From positions 6,448,001 through 6,512,000 of the forward strand of contig JAGPXD010000002.1 of the NCBI GenBank assembly GCA_020746995.1: DNA of 64,000 nt, read 5' to 3'. Made by a program: the position numbers and the translations under genes. The stretch is from Plectosphaerella cucumerina (lineage: Eukaryota > Ascomycota > Sordariomycetes > Glomerellales > Plectosphaerellaceae). Shown here piece by piece: positions 11,251 through 22,767 of this stretch (within the stretch, counting starts at the first letter, position 1; each line of letters starts with the position of its first letter). The notes under the pieces are model-generated. The model made no database searches. It was not told the DNA's origin and worked only from the letters and a program-made list of their open reading frames with translations.

Positions 11251-12128
11251 GGGGTGTCAGACGGTGTTCTTCCGTTTCCTTTGTCTCATGCCTGTTTTTC
11301 TGGGGCCAAACACGCCCCCCCATGTGTCCAGGGGTTTCCGGCACACCGTTTTTGTTCAACAGATAGATGCGAAAGACCATATGGCATCTTGCCTGCCCAA
11401 TGTCCTCCGGCATGTGCCACTGAAACCAATGTTCCAGCCTGATGATGTCAGAGGGGTCCATGACTCAACCCCGTGTGCTCATGCAACCAAGACACGACCG
11501 GGGACGGATGATTGGTGTTGACGTGCGTGGCAGGCCGCAAACATCAGATGGCATACAATGGACGATGCGACACATGCTTCGGGATGTTCCGAGGCGACGC
11601 CAATCATCCTACTCGGAGACATTACCGACCACGGGGCATAATCAAGGAACTGTCTTGGCTCGCCATGGTGGTCTGGATCCAACATAGTACACTTTCATTA
11701 TGCTACCAGATGCAGGTCTTTGGAGGTGATGCCTCGACCAGAGATATATCTCGTCAATGACGTTACCATGTGATTCGATGGAGCTGTAGTGGAACGGAAT
11801 GCTTGATGCCTGCCCTATCGAGCTCAATGTCCCATCAATAATTATGGAAGCGACAAGATGGACGGCGACTCGCCTAAAGGCATTGCTTGACTTTAGTTGG
11901 CCTTCACGGCAACTTACTAGTAGGCGACTCATCGCTCTCTCTACCCATTTGCATGCTTTTCCGACCTCTCAACGCTCATCTGCATCTTCCAAGCCCAGAT
12001 AACGGGCTACCACCGCCAGCAACACAGCATGAATCTATACGATCCGCAGCCCCCGATGCTGCTCCCCGCCGAGTGGGACTTGACTTCTTAGTTCTTCGCA
12101 GGGCAGCATCGCAAGATGATGGACGTAC
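11251..12128. other. Intergenic, no gene seen
   Basis: About 880 bp downstream of the b561 gene. Composition is more AT-rich than the coding blocks, and frames are short on both strands. Confidence 0.4.
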
Positions 12129-12721
12129 ATGGCCGCGAACCCGGCGCTTAAAAGCACACTGACCGATGTAGTTATGGGGGAGTTTCAACGAATGACTTAC
12201 AATATGGTCCTCGAAGACAAAGCCCTGGAAGGTGCCGACCCGGCCGCGGCCTGGCTGATCTACCATGAGCGTGACCCCGAGCTCGAAACGTCCTCACGCG
12301 TCAGTTTCTTCATCTCTTTCGATAAAGAGTCGATTGGGCGGCTTGCTCGGGCGCCAACAGATGAAGAACTGACTGCTATGACGCGGGACGAAAAGACACT
12401 GGCGTGGGACACGTGGGTCAAGAATATCGCTACAACAGGTCATGTCGACACGAATAACAAGTCGGATGACCCCGTGGAGACAGGGTTCTCAGAGCTACTG
12501 CGGCACATCGGCGACTACGCCTTGCTCTCTGGTTCGACGCGATTGAAAAGACGGCGAAGGTGTATCTGGAGGAGGCAGGCTGCGATAGGCGGAACCTCGA
12601 GCGCAGCACTGGATTCGAAGACAGCTGGGCGTTTTGCCGAGACGGCCACCTCCAATTCCATGGAAAGAACGAGCGATTAGAAGAATTATACGGGCTGGTG
12701 AAGCGTCTTGAGTTTATCTGA
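12129..12721 (+). pseudogene. Frame-broken coding remnant, unknown family
   Basis: From an ATG at 12129 a frame with good amino-acid composition runs about 133 codons (MAANPALKSTLTDVVMGEFQ onward, with WLIYHERDPELETSSR and DEKTLAWDTWVKNI) to GDYALL near 12526. Coding character then continues in a different frame from WFDAIEKTAKVYLEEAGC through FEDSWAFCRDGHLQFHGK to a TGA at 12719-12721 (ending VKRLEFI). The switch happens within a few bases near 12526-12531, with no room for an intron. I read this as a frameshifted gene, or a sequencing error, of about 197 residues. No domain was recognised. Its decayed-looking neighbour at 13.1-13.65 kb supports the decay reading. Confidence 0.45.
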
Positions 12722-13077
12722 GCATTGCGAGTGCTCCAAGCCCGCCTCATCATTCTAGGTTGTGCATAGGTCCTCCAGCAGTTCTTGGTTCCTGGCGACG
12801 GATTCTCTGAGGTCTCTAATAGTCGGGATCGACTGCCAGCAACATTTGAACAGAACTATATGTGTTCCTGAAACGACCTGCGTGTGATGTTCCAAATTGA
12901 GGAGGTCACGCAGGGGGCGGAGTCCAGGTTCTCAACTCTTTGATAGACAGCGTAGTCGACGGAGACCTGAATCTCGCTTTGGAGAGTACTATATCTTCAC
13001 CGCCTCGTGTAGTGACCGCGTGATTCGGAGCTTTCATAAACGAGTAGCACAATCCTTTGGAAGACGTTGATTATGCC

Positions 13078-13652
13078 GGTGACGTCGGGTGAGACGCCGG
13101 GTTTTCACGACGGGACAAGCCTGGCCCCAGATCACGGACAACGGGAGCAATTTTGAAGACGACTTCACCCCGGGCCCCATCGTACGCGTGGCTGACATTG
13201 AGTTAATCGGCATCGCGCAGACTCAGGACAAGCCATTCACTTCTTAGGATCAACAGCTGGCGCGCTCGTCCTGCAGTGAAAAACTCAGGAGGCGACTTGG
13301 GGTTCTGCGAGCCTTTGGGATACACACATTCGCAGTGGAGGCGCATCGAGCTCGTCTCTCCAACTGCAAACATCGAGAATATAATATATGGCAATGGGTA
13401 TCAGACCACGATCGAGAGACGGCTGAAAGAACTCAAACCGACGCCTACGATGGTCGTTGCATGCAGGCGCTGCCAGTGAGCTGTACCGATAAGTTGGTGC
13501 TGGGCCGTGCATGCCGTACCGGTCCTCACTATACTTGGGAGACGTATGGCGACGAGGGCGAAGAGGATGACTATGAGATAGCTGTGAATTTTTCGAAAGT
13601 AGGGCGGGGGCAGTCTGGGTTAGTGGATGAAAACTCGAGATCTACATTGTGA
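13078..13652 (+). pseudogene. Second coding-like remnant with an in-frame stop
   Basis: One frame is open from 13078 to 13652 except for a single TAG at 13245-13247. Before the stop it reads WPQITDNGSNFEDDFTPG and IVRVADIELIGIAQTQDK. Near the end it reads HYTWETYGDEGEEDDYEIAV. Between them a second frame from an ATG at 13276 looks more protein-like (RIELVSPTANIENIIYGNGY). This mixture suggests a degraded gene with stops and frameshifts, possibly the 3' part of the remnant at 12129-12721. No family recognised. Alternatively these could be exons of a spliced gene that I could not resolve. Confidence 0.3.
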
Positions 13653-14112
13653 TAACGGGAGCCAATGGCATCCCGTCGGGGAGGGGCCTCGAAGTCTGTG
13701 AGTCGATTAGCATATCCTCAATGGACTCCTTGCAAGACCTCGATATCAACGAATTTATTGTTCGTAGTGACTTTGATGGCGATGAGGGAGGTCTCGGGGG
13801 AAGTTGTCCTCGGTGAAGCAGGAACCCCACAGCTCGGCGATCTCTGACCGAAAACAACGCTTACATAACCCGACCTCGCCCGAGTCGAGCCTGCAGAATC
13901 CGACCTGCCCCCAACTTGGCTTCTTTCCCGCCTGAAATCCGAGGCCGCAAAAAAAGCACACACCCACCCGCCTTCCCGCCAGTCAACGATTAACCGACCG
14001 CCCGGCGTTGCTCCAGCTTTTTATCGTAAACCTCTCAACGACGACCGAATCGCCGACCCTACCGTGCATCTCCCTCCTCCCCCAACCGAGCACGCCACGC
14101 CCCTCCATCAAG
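13653..14112. promoter_or_regulatory. Upstream region of ATP14
   Basis: The 460 bp before the ATP14 start become CT/CCA-rich towards the ATG (14030-14110), as in strong fungal promoters with pyrimidine-rich leaders. No gene seen. Confidence 0.4.
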
Positions 14113-15123
14113 ATGCTGTTCAGAGCCACCGTATGTCGATTCTACCGCCCCCGATGGCGCGCTCGATTGAGCCGTCTCACGACCTCCGGAAGCCGAAAGA
14201 AGGAGCAGGACGAGGGTGTCGGCGGCAGTGACCTGATCCTGCCTGGCCCTCGTCTCCCCCCTCGGCTTCCGAATACACGACCAGAATTGCTAATATGATC
14301 TCTTCTCTCTCGCAGCGTGCCGTCTCGGCCGTCAGCCGCGTGGCTATCCGGGCAAACGCCGTCCAGACGAGGAGCTTCATTGCCCCTACGGTGTCGCGAC
14401 GAGGTGGGTGACAGCGGACCCTCTCCCCCGTGTTTTCTTCCCCCAGTTATGCCCACGACCACAACCAATTCCCACCGATACATCACCGACCTCAATTGGC
14501 ACAAATGCATCAACATCGAGCGACAATTCCGACTGCAATGCATTTCGACCATCGAGTCGAGGGCAGAGACGACCCGCGGTTCTGACGATGCGGAGTGGCG
14601 CACCAACCGCTGGGCGATTTGCCGCCCTTCCTTGGCCGGGGTCGTCACTCCGCACGCTACCCTCTCGCGGACGTCATGCAACCACCACAACACACCGCAC
14701 CCGACCGCATCACTTCGCCCGCCCCAAACCCCCCGCCTCCGTCATCCCGTCTGATCATTTCACACTTGCCTTTTCCGCCCATTCCCAACTCGTTCGATCA
14801 ACATGCGTCATTCAGGGTATCATGGGTCACCTGACTAACATCTTTACTCTACAGCCGACTTTGTCCAGGAGCTCTACCTCAAAGAGCTCAAGGCCTACAA
14901 GCCCGCTGCCATCAAGGACTCCGACGCCGAGGGCCAGGTCCAGACCTTCACCGTCCCCAAGACCCCCGCTTCCCCCGAGGAGGCCGACCTCGCCAGCTCC
15001 CTCCAGGAGTACGAGAACATGGCCGTCGAGGTTGAGGGCCAGGAGGCCGGTGCCGTCACCTCCGCCCCCAAGAAGACCTCTTGGCTCGTCGAGGAGGACG
15101 AGGGTGAGGCTGCCGCCCACTAA
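14113..15123 (+). CDS. ATP14: Mitochondrial F1Fo-ATP synthase subunit h (ATP14)
   Basis: Three exons (14113-14130, 14316-14403, 14855-15123) give 124 residues. The N-terminus MLFRATRAVSAVSRVAIRAN is basic and Ala-rich without acidic residues, a mitochondrial targeting sequence. The mature part starts near DFVQELYLKELKAYKP and contains IKDSDAEGQVQTFTVPKTPA and SPEEADLASSLQEYE, characteristic of fungal Atp14/subunit h. It ends in an acidic tail. Subunit h sits in the peripheral stalk of complex V in the inner mitochondrial membrane. Exon 1 encodes only six residues, and the introns are long for this genome: 185 nt (14131-14315) and 451 nt (14404-14854), the latter with a CTGACTAAC branch-site region before CTACAG. 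Introns make up over 60 percent of the gene. Confidence 0.92.
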
Positions 15124-16496
15124 GCTGGTCGCGTCTCTTCGCCCCCTTTCTCTGCACCGCTCGCCCCGACCGACCACAACCGCCACGGCAATACCGACTT
15201 TTGCTGTGCAGCTCTGCGTCGACGAGGTCCAGCGGTGATTTCCTAGACCACTATGTCTATCACCGGAGAAAGGGGAGGATGCCCGTCTCGCACAGCTGCG
15301 GGATGGACAGATGCGGAAGGCGAGGGCGTCATGGCAAATATCCACCATTTGCGGGCAAGAAAGAGGGGCTGGGGTAATGATGCGTTTTTCGAAACGGAGG
15401 AAATGAACATGGGCCCGGTGTCGGGGGGAAAAGGCAAGGACACCGGGCGCCGGCGGATGTTGTGTTGGAAGTGGTGGTGGCGAGCGAGAAAGAAACGGCC
15501 GTCGGGATGGTGCGAATCCCGTTGTACATTTTGTTTTCCCTCTTGGAACCCCCCTACGGGCCATCTCGCTGGTCCGGAATGCGTACTCTCGTGCAACCGC
15601 ATCGCCTGCCGCTTCTTGCGTATCATGACATTTGACGAGATGTTGGCATGCCGCTTGGGCCACCCCTACAACCAGGCATATGGAGATCCTCTTCGACCCA
15701 CCACGGTCCCCTGGGTGACAAACAGCTCCAAGCATGAATGCCACGAAATGATGCACAGCAAACAATCATGCATCTTGGGTTTAACCCCATGCAAGTCGAT
15801 GACTCAGAGCTCATAGGATCCAAAGCTCCCAGCAGCTTCTAGACGAAGCTCAATGATAACCTTACTCGTACTGCCAATGCCCACCAGAAGCTCAGTGATA
15901 TATCCGTGGGGACAAGGCACCTTCCCAATCTCCCATCAGCACCTCATCACTCGTTCGTCCGTGTCGACAGTGATTAAATATTACGTCTGCCAGCAGGTCT
16001 GGCGTGCCACGCTTGGCAAGTAGACATCCTCAACATGCCGTGCCGCTCTCCCACTTCCATCCTCGTCCTCCTCTCTCTCTCCCGCATCCCGCATTATCAC
16101 AGTCCTCAAAAACCCCAAGCAACGGCGCAGAAAGAAAACCAGGCACAGCCTTGTCAAGAAATCGTTATTGCGTTAAAATAGAGGCTGGCCCAATTTTTCC
16201 ATTCGCTCAGCGCGCGCGCACCCCCCCAAAACGCCTGGTCACTGACCAAACCGCCCCATATGCAAATGCGATCCCTCCCGTGTGTCTCGTCTCGTGTCAA
16301 ATCTCCTTCTTCTCGTGTCAAGTTTCGGACAACTCTTGCTTTTTTGGGGGGTTTTGTCGTGTGTTGTTGGTGTGGTGTGCGCGAGGCGGGAAATACATAT
16401 CAAGTCGTTCGCGGTTTCTCTCCAACCCCCTTCTTCTCTTGTGCTTCTGCTGTACAGGCAGAGATTGTACACGTGGGCCCGGTTCGATCCCAAGAT
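15124..16496. other. Convergent intergenic region ATP14 / SCH9
   Basis: About 1.37 kb lies between two converging stops. A 187-codon plus-strand frame at 15253-15816 is Cys/Trp/Arg-rich without domain character and is probably chance. I see no gene. Confidence 0.4.
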
Positions 16497-19309
16497 TTAG
16501 AGATCAAAGTGGGAGTTGCCGATCATCTGGTCGTCGTGGGAATCATCCTTACTGTCCCGGGTCGTCGTCCGCTCGATGCCGCTCATCCTGTTGTCGCCTC
16601 CGCGCCGGGGGGCAATGTCTCCAAGATCGTCCCAGTCATCGTCCTGCCGAGCATCGTTCATCTCTTCGTCGTCGTAGCCACCCCGCCTGTCCTTCATGTG
16701 ATCGTCGAGAGCGCTCTCGTCAACGAATGTGAAGCCTTGGAAGTTGGCCTGCACCGAAGGAGACAGGGGCGTGGACGTGGCAAATCCCCGTGCGAGTGCA
16801 GCAGCCCTCTCGTTAAGAGACCCACTGTTGTCGAGGGCATTGGTGAACTCCGGGTCGAAGTAGGAAACGTCCGTGGCCGACTTCAGCTTGGGCTTGAAAG
16901 GCGGCGTGATAAGCTTCTTTCCAAGAGCCTCCCAGTCGATGTCGTCGAAGAAGGCGTGCCTCTTGAGCTCTTCGGCGTCCAGAGATGCCCCCAGGCGATG
17001 CTTCGGGTTCCTGTTAAGAAGCCCCTTGACAAAGTTTCGTCCTTCCTGCGAGAGCGTATCTCTAGGGAACCTCACTTTGCCAAATGCGATGTTCTTGTAC
17101 ATCTGCTGGGTGTCCTCGGCATAGAACGGGCTCCAACCGCAGCACATCTCGAAGACCAGGACACCGAGGGACCAGAAGTCAACCATCTTGGTGTAGCCTG
17201 ACTCGTCGAGGAGGACCTCGGGCGCCAGATACTCGGTGGTGCCGCAGAATGTGTTTGTGGTGTCATTCTTGGTCAGGTTGGCCTTAGATAGGCCAAAGTC
17301 GCACAAGGCGATGTGGCCATTGGCGTCAAGAAGAATATTTTCGGGCTTGAGATCGCGGTAGACGATGTCGTTCCTGTGGAGATGCTCGATGGCCAGGATG
17401 AGCTCCGCAATGTAGAACTTGGCGCGCTTCTCGTCGAAGCGTCCCTCTTTTTGCAAGTGCCAGAAGAGCTCGCCGCCCGACATGTAGTCGGTTACCAGGT
17501 AAAGGTCGGAAGGAGTCTGGAACGAGAACTTCAGGCCGACAATGAATGGCGAGTCGGTCGTCGCGGTTCGGACGAGAATGTTCCTCTCACCCACAGTATG
17601 GGCAACCTCCTTCTTCTGCACGATGACCTTCTTGGACAGAACCTTCATGGCGTAGATCCGGCCGGTGTCCTTTTTGCGAACCTGGTACACCTGGCCAAAG
17701 GTGCCTTTGCCGATGAGCTTGAGGATCTGGAAGTCCTCGGGGCCGAAGTGCTTGCGCTCAACACGCTGATACTCGGCTTCAACGTAGATTTCGCCCGTAG
17801 GGGCGTTTTCCGCCATGGTGTCGACATGGCCGGAGATGGCGTACCAGCCGTGGATCGGCGCGTCCATCGAGGCCTGGATATCAACATGGCCCAGGAACTC
17901 CTCGCCATTCGATCCGTGGGCGTAGACGGAGAGGTTGATGAGCATATCAGAATCAATAACATCGCTGGCACACGTTAGTACGTCTTCCTGGACGAGCTAG
18001 GGGGCTGGGGAATTCCGGCTCACAAGATGGCTTCGGCGTCCCAGGCCGGGTTGGTAAATGACTGCTTGGATGTGCGGTTGCGGAAGTTGTTGTGGTCTGT
18101 GATGCTCGTGCTGCTACTCTGGCGGCTCCTCATGGGAATGGACACGGCGGGTCTGCCAGAGTCACTGCCCTGGCGCTGGATGGCAACGCCGCCCGCACCA
18201 GGCACAGGCATGTTCACGTCATCTTCTTCCTGGTAGGACTGGGGCGGGCCCGAGATGAGCTCGTTCCTCTGGAAGACAGCGACGACATAGGGGTCCCTGG
18301 ACTTTCGCAGACCCCTCGCCTCGACGATCTTGATAGCGAGCTTGCCCTTGGCGGCGGGCACCTGGGCAACGCCGGCCCGGGGTGTTTGTGTGCCGCTGGG
18401 CGGGCCCATCTCATTGCTGCTCCGCTTCGGCGCTGCCCTGTCGTCGGACGGCTGTGCAGACGAGAGGGCTCTGGTGGGCGTAGGAGGACCGCTCTTTACG
18501 GGGGCGGCACGTGTTAGCTTCTTCAGCTCCTCAAGCGGCGAAGAAAGTTTCAGGTCTGCGAGGCCCGACTCCAGGACAGCAGCTGGCTGCGAGGAGGACG
18601 GGGAGGATAGAGGCTGTGACGCGGACGCTCGGGGATTTGACAGATGGGGTGCATGTACATTGACGGGGGCAGTGACAATGCTTGAGAGGGCTGAGGGAAT
18701 ATTGGTGAAGGGATATGAATGAGCGTCCGAGGTGCTGCTCTTCTGCTTCAGAGGCGGTCGTGCCGTCGGGGGAGCTTCACCAGGAAGCCCCCCTTTTGAC
18801 ACGGACGTGCTTCTCGCGAAACGCTCCTGCGAGGGACGTCTGGACTCGGGCGGTGTGGGGTACTGATGCAGGCTGGGAAGCGGCGCTTCTCGCGAAGCAG
18901 AAGGGGATAGCTCCCCACACTGAGGAGTAGGGGGAGGTGGTGGTTGTGAGGTGACGGGCTTGGGTGCGTCATGGACGTCGGCGACACCAGCGGCGGCAGC
19001 GGCGGAGGCGTTGCGAGAACCAAAGGAGGAAGAAGAAGCGGGATCGGGGGGAGCATCCGCAACACGACTGTCTGCGCCTACACCGGCCACTGCCGAAGCT
19101 GGAACGACCGGGACGCCTGAAGAAGAGGTCCGAGTAGAACGCGTACGAACCTGGTTAAAGTAGCTCATGATACCTGGCAGCCGCTTGTCGTGTAGGTCGG
19201 GCTGTGGCGTCGCCACACCTGAGCGGGGGGTGTCGAGGCCGATCTGGTCCACGCCATCATCTTCCGCCGTGGCAGGCCTGGGAGACTGGTTAATACGCAA
19301 GCTCGTCAT
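16497..19309 (-). CDS. SCH9: Nutrient-responsive AGC kinase SCH9 (C2 plus kinase)
   Basis: Two exons (18024-19309, 16497-17964) flank a 59-nt intron with a perfect TACTAAC branch site, giving 917 residues. The first 310 residues are Ser/Pro/Ala-rich and disordered. A C2 domain (about 321-480) starts LAIKIVEARGLRKSRDPYVV and carries a roughly 55-residue Ser-rich insertion before WDAEAIFDVIDSDM. The kinase domain (about 507-770) shows GKGTFGQVY, VYRDLKPEN, DFGLSK and the standard activation segment TNTFCGTTEYLAPE, then an AGC extension with a hydrophobic motif FQGFTFVD. This C2-kinase order is diagnostic of fungal Sch9, the TORC1 effector controlling growth, ribosome biogenesis and stress tolerance. 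The C-terminal 70 residues are Asp/Arg-rich. Assignment is firm; pathway details come from yeast. Confidence 0.95.
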
Positions 19310-21232
19310 TGTGAAATGTGCAGCCGGGTTTTCGCCAGTAGAACCGGGGCAGACGTCTTGAATGAGATGACAAGGAGGACTTTGAAGAGCCGGGCCAGGA
19401 AGTGGTCAAGCGAAAAGCGGAGGCGAGAAAAAGTGGAAGTGCGACTGGGCTAGCTAGCTCGTGCCCGGGGCGCCAAGCATGATGGGTCCCGCGATGGCAG
19501 CGGAGCGATACTCGTAGCTCAGAGGAGAGGTAGGGTAGGTATGTAAGGGGGCAGGTGGCGGGTGTGTTGCGCGAGAGATGGTTCTATGACGAGACGGCGG
19601 GCGAAGTTTTTTTCTTCCAAGCCGACGTCCGAGGTAGAGGGGTTGAAGAAAAGGGGATGGAGGCCAGACTCTTGCCGGCCGCGCACGCAACACGGGGGCA
19701 GGTAAATATGAACTTGTTCAGCCGCCGCCGTCACGGGCAGAGCCAGAGACGGCCCGGCTAGGAGATTGCAGGAAAGCCAGCCATGGCGAAACAAGAGATA
19801 TTTTCCCCTCGTCGTTCCGGAGACACCCTTGGATCATGGCCCGGCCGGCCGATGCGGGAGGTACAGGTGCAGAACAAGAACGGGTACATTGTCTGGGGTA
19901 CAACACACCACCACTCCCCGGCCGCGGGCGTAGCGTGCCGTACAGGCAAGGACTACACAAGCGGGCAGTCTCTTGCGAGGACCGACCGATCGGAGAGGGG
20001 CACGGAAAGGCACGGGAGGAGGGGAGGGGGTTGGCATGGCGGGGCAATGGAAATGGATAGCTCATGGCTGACGGTGACTAGGTAGGTATAGGTAATAGGC
20101 GCTGAGCGACATGAGGGGTCGACGTCGAGGAGGCGGCTGGCCCCTCACAAGTCTCCGAACATGAAGCGGAAGCTGCTCTGGGGGAGGAAGCTTGGAGGGG
20201 TGACGCTACTGGGATCGGTAGCTGGGCGTTGGGCGAGTCAGGCCTCAACTTTTTGCGATGCCCCCTCATCGCCCCAGCAGCAAGCAGCAGCAGCCTGTCT
20301 TCCGCCGCCATGACCTTCCGGGTCCGGGCTGTAACCGGCGCTGTGTGTCTGCAGCCAGGGGGGTTGATGACGGGGGAGTGGGTGGTGGTTTGGGGTTGCA
20401 GGACAGGGAGGGCATGAGGAGTTTCTCTTTGCAAGTGCTTAACATGTGCGAACCCAGCATGGCATGGCGCCGTGGTGCCCGCCCACGCTGGGTTTGGCCG
20501 GCGGCCCCTGTAAGTGATGTGCGCGATGCGGCATCGGCCATGTCGCCACTGACAGGGGGTGGCCAAATGGTGGTCTGTACGAGCGACGCTCCGACGCTCG
20601 TAGGGCAAGATGGGGGGGAAGAAGGACCTCGTTCGAGACAAGGCCATCATCAGTTTGAACCCAGCCGAGCCTCCAATGTTCCCAGGCAGGCAGGTAACTT
20701 CTGGCGATGCTGCTAGGCCAAATGGGGGAACCCTGTATCGTCGCCTTCCTTCAGCGGCACCCGCCGCCTTGCGAGAGGGCGATGTGCGCCATGCTTGCCA
20801 CGCGCTTGGGTAGCAGCGGGGACAAAAAAGGGGAAGCTTGTCTTGCTTGCAAGTCTAGCAACGAGCGATATCAGGCTGAGAGGGGATAGAACACTGGCTC
20901 CCCCACCACTGAGCTGATGTGCTGTGCGTCATAAGATGCAATCGGCCTGAGCCGACCCGAACACTGGGGGCGGAGGAAGGGAGCTCGCGGATAGCTTTGC
21001 TGAAGAAGGCCTCTGGCGTACGAAGACATCTTCTTCTCTGAGAGGCCAGGGGAGGGCGGCCAAGTCGTGGGGTGGGTTGCAGCGAGGGGCAAGATGGGGA
21101 AGAGGGGAGAGGGGAGAGGGAATACAGATCGATTGATTGACGTTGCCGGTACGTAAGTACTCGGAGACGAATAGACGAAGCGAATGCAGATATGCAAAAG
21201 AATGGAGAGAGAGCAAGAGATGGCTTGGTTGC
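19310..21232. other. Long upstream region of SCH9
   Basis: About 1.9 kb upstream of the SCH9 start holds only short frames on both strands, with GC-rich, G-run-rich composition on the plus strand (pyrimidine-rich on the minus strand, the sense strand of SCH9). It probably contains the promoter and a long 5' leader. No gene seen. Confidence 0.4.
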
Positions 21233-21364
21233 TTACTTGTTGCTGGAGCTTGACATCATCATTGCCTGCGTTGCACGCTTCAGAAGGTCGAATCCGCCGG
21301 TGCCTGATGAGGTGCTGCCGCCATTGGCATTGTTGCCGCTGGCCGTGTCGTTGGGGTTCGCCAT
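21233..21364 (-). CDS. Possible small protein, 43 residues, or first exon of a spliced gene
   Basis: An ATG at 21364 in good context (AAAATGGCG) opens MANPNDTASGNNANGGSTSS, then GGFDLLKRATQAMMMSSSSN, ending in TAA. The stop overlaps a GTAAGC donor-like sequence, so the reading may instead splice. One possible acceptor near 21030 would add about 35 residues beginning EEDVFVRQRP. The frame upstream of the ATG is a long pyrimidine-tract artefact typical of a fungal 5' leader. There is no signal peptide and no recognised family; residues 24-37 could form an amphipathic helix. It stands alone in a 5-kb gap. Confidence 0.35.
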   Translation of the reverse strand: MANPNDTASGNNANGGSTSSGTGGFDLLKRATQAMMMSSSSNK

Positions 21365-22214
21365 TTTCTTCTGTCCTGGAGCCCTTTGCTCTGGGCTCGA
21401 TGGGGCGGACGGAATGGAGCGGGACAGGCCTGGGGCAGCCAGAGGACGTGTCTGGGCGGACAAAACGGACGGGAAGCCGTCGGTGGCTGCGCGGGGGAAA
21501 AGGCGAGGCGATGATGTTATGTCGGGATGCGAAGTGGGTGGTCTGGCTCGGGCTGTCGTTCCGAGCCGAGGGGAAGGACTGGACTGGACGGACGGGGGGC
21601 GGGACGGGAGCTCTCGTTTTCCTTTCGAGGACAGACGGGCGGGTGGGTACTTGTACAGTGTAGCAGCGCGCGGGCGGACGACAGGTGAATGCGGTTGCTT
21701 TGTCGAGGTGTGGAGTGTGTCAAGTCGAAGTGAGACGAGACGAGACGAGGAGAGAGGAGAGAGGAGAATATGAAGAGAGCTCAAAATCGCCTCCGAAGAA
21801 GGCCTGGATAAGCTTGCTGAGGAGGAAGAACCTTCCAGGTCGATGGGGGTCAAGCTTCGGAGATGGAGCGTGCCAGTGACAGGTTCCTGAATCGTAATCC
21901 GGGTGGTACTGGCTGTACTGTACTCGGGACTAGTAGACTGTAGCACTCGTACTTGGTCTTGGTGCTTTGCTGCGGTGCCGGTGCGGTGCGGGTGCGGTGC
22001 GGTGCGGGAGGTGGGGGTTCGTTCCCTTTCAATGATCTGGATGGAGGCTCGTCCGCGTCGGCCGGCAGACTTGAGTCCAGAAGCAGAAGGAGGATAATAT
22101 TGTTGCTGACTGTACGAGGGCAACAACTGGAGGTACGAGTACGTGTGTGCTGCAGTGTGGGCGCGGGGGCGCGGTGATGCGTCACCGTCGATGGGTTGGG
22201 TTGGATGACAAGGC

Positions 22215-22237
22215 AGGTGAGGTGAGGTGAGGTGAGG
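22215..22237. repeat. 5-bp tandem repeat (AGGTG)n
   Basis: Between four and five perfect copies of the AGGTG unit occur in noncoding sequence. Confidence 0.8.
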
Positions 22238-22749
22238 GGTTGAATCGTGGGCGGAAAGTCGGACCTGGTACTTTTGTAAGAGGCGAAAGGGCCGGGCCTT
22301 TCCTTTCGGCTTCGGGGCCTCAAGTCGCTGGGGAGGGTTTTTTTCAGCCACTGCCTCAGGGCCTCATGGGTGGGGACCCCACCTCACCAGGACACATCAC
22401 TGGAAGGAGGGGTATTTGAGGTGTGCCACCAGTTTCCCGAGGCAAACCACGAGTCAATATTTGATATCGTAAGCCACGAGAGGCATGTCAAGCATACCAC
22501 AACTTGAAGTTGCACAGCCTCCCCCGGGTATTCCTCAATCAATATCATTGCCTCACGGGCTCCTTCGATCCGAATTGACACGATGTACCTAGGTACCATG
22601 GAAGCAACGGAAACGATGTGGATACATGGGGTTCTAGTCAGATGTGGCAAGTGTGGCTTGCCCAACACAAATATTGCACCCCCTGGTGGAAGCTGTTTGC
22701 GGGCAGCCAGCCCACTGCAGCAGGCTCAAACGCAGACAATTGATTGCAT

Positions 22750-22767
22750 GGACTGGACTGGACTGGA
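22750..22767. repeat. 5-bp tandem repeat (GGACT)n
   Basis: Three and a half perfect GGACT units occur in noncoding sequence. Confidence 0.75.

Noticed and set aside
14408..15238. 276-codon frame overlapping ATP14
   Set aside because: It runs through intron 2 and shadows exon 3 in another frame; composition is Pro/Arg/Ser artefact.
15253..15816. 187-codon plus-strand frame after ATP14
   Set aside because: Trp/Cys/Arg-rich with poor codon bias and no domain; probably 3' flank.
16470..16500. tRNA-like GGTTCGATCC sequence
   Set aside because: The T-loop-like string is present, but flanking bases do not form a T stem, acceptor stem or other tRNA arms.
21365..22351. Long minus-strand frame extending upstream of the small ORF
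   Set aside because: It is Ser/Pro/Thr/Arg low-complexity from a CT-rich leader, with no domain; a frame this open is expected in pyrimidine-rich promoters.
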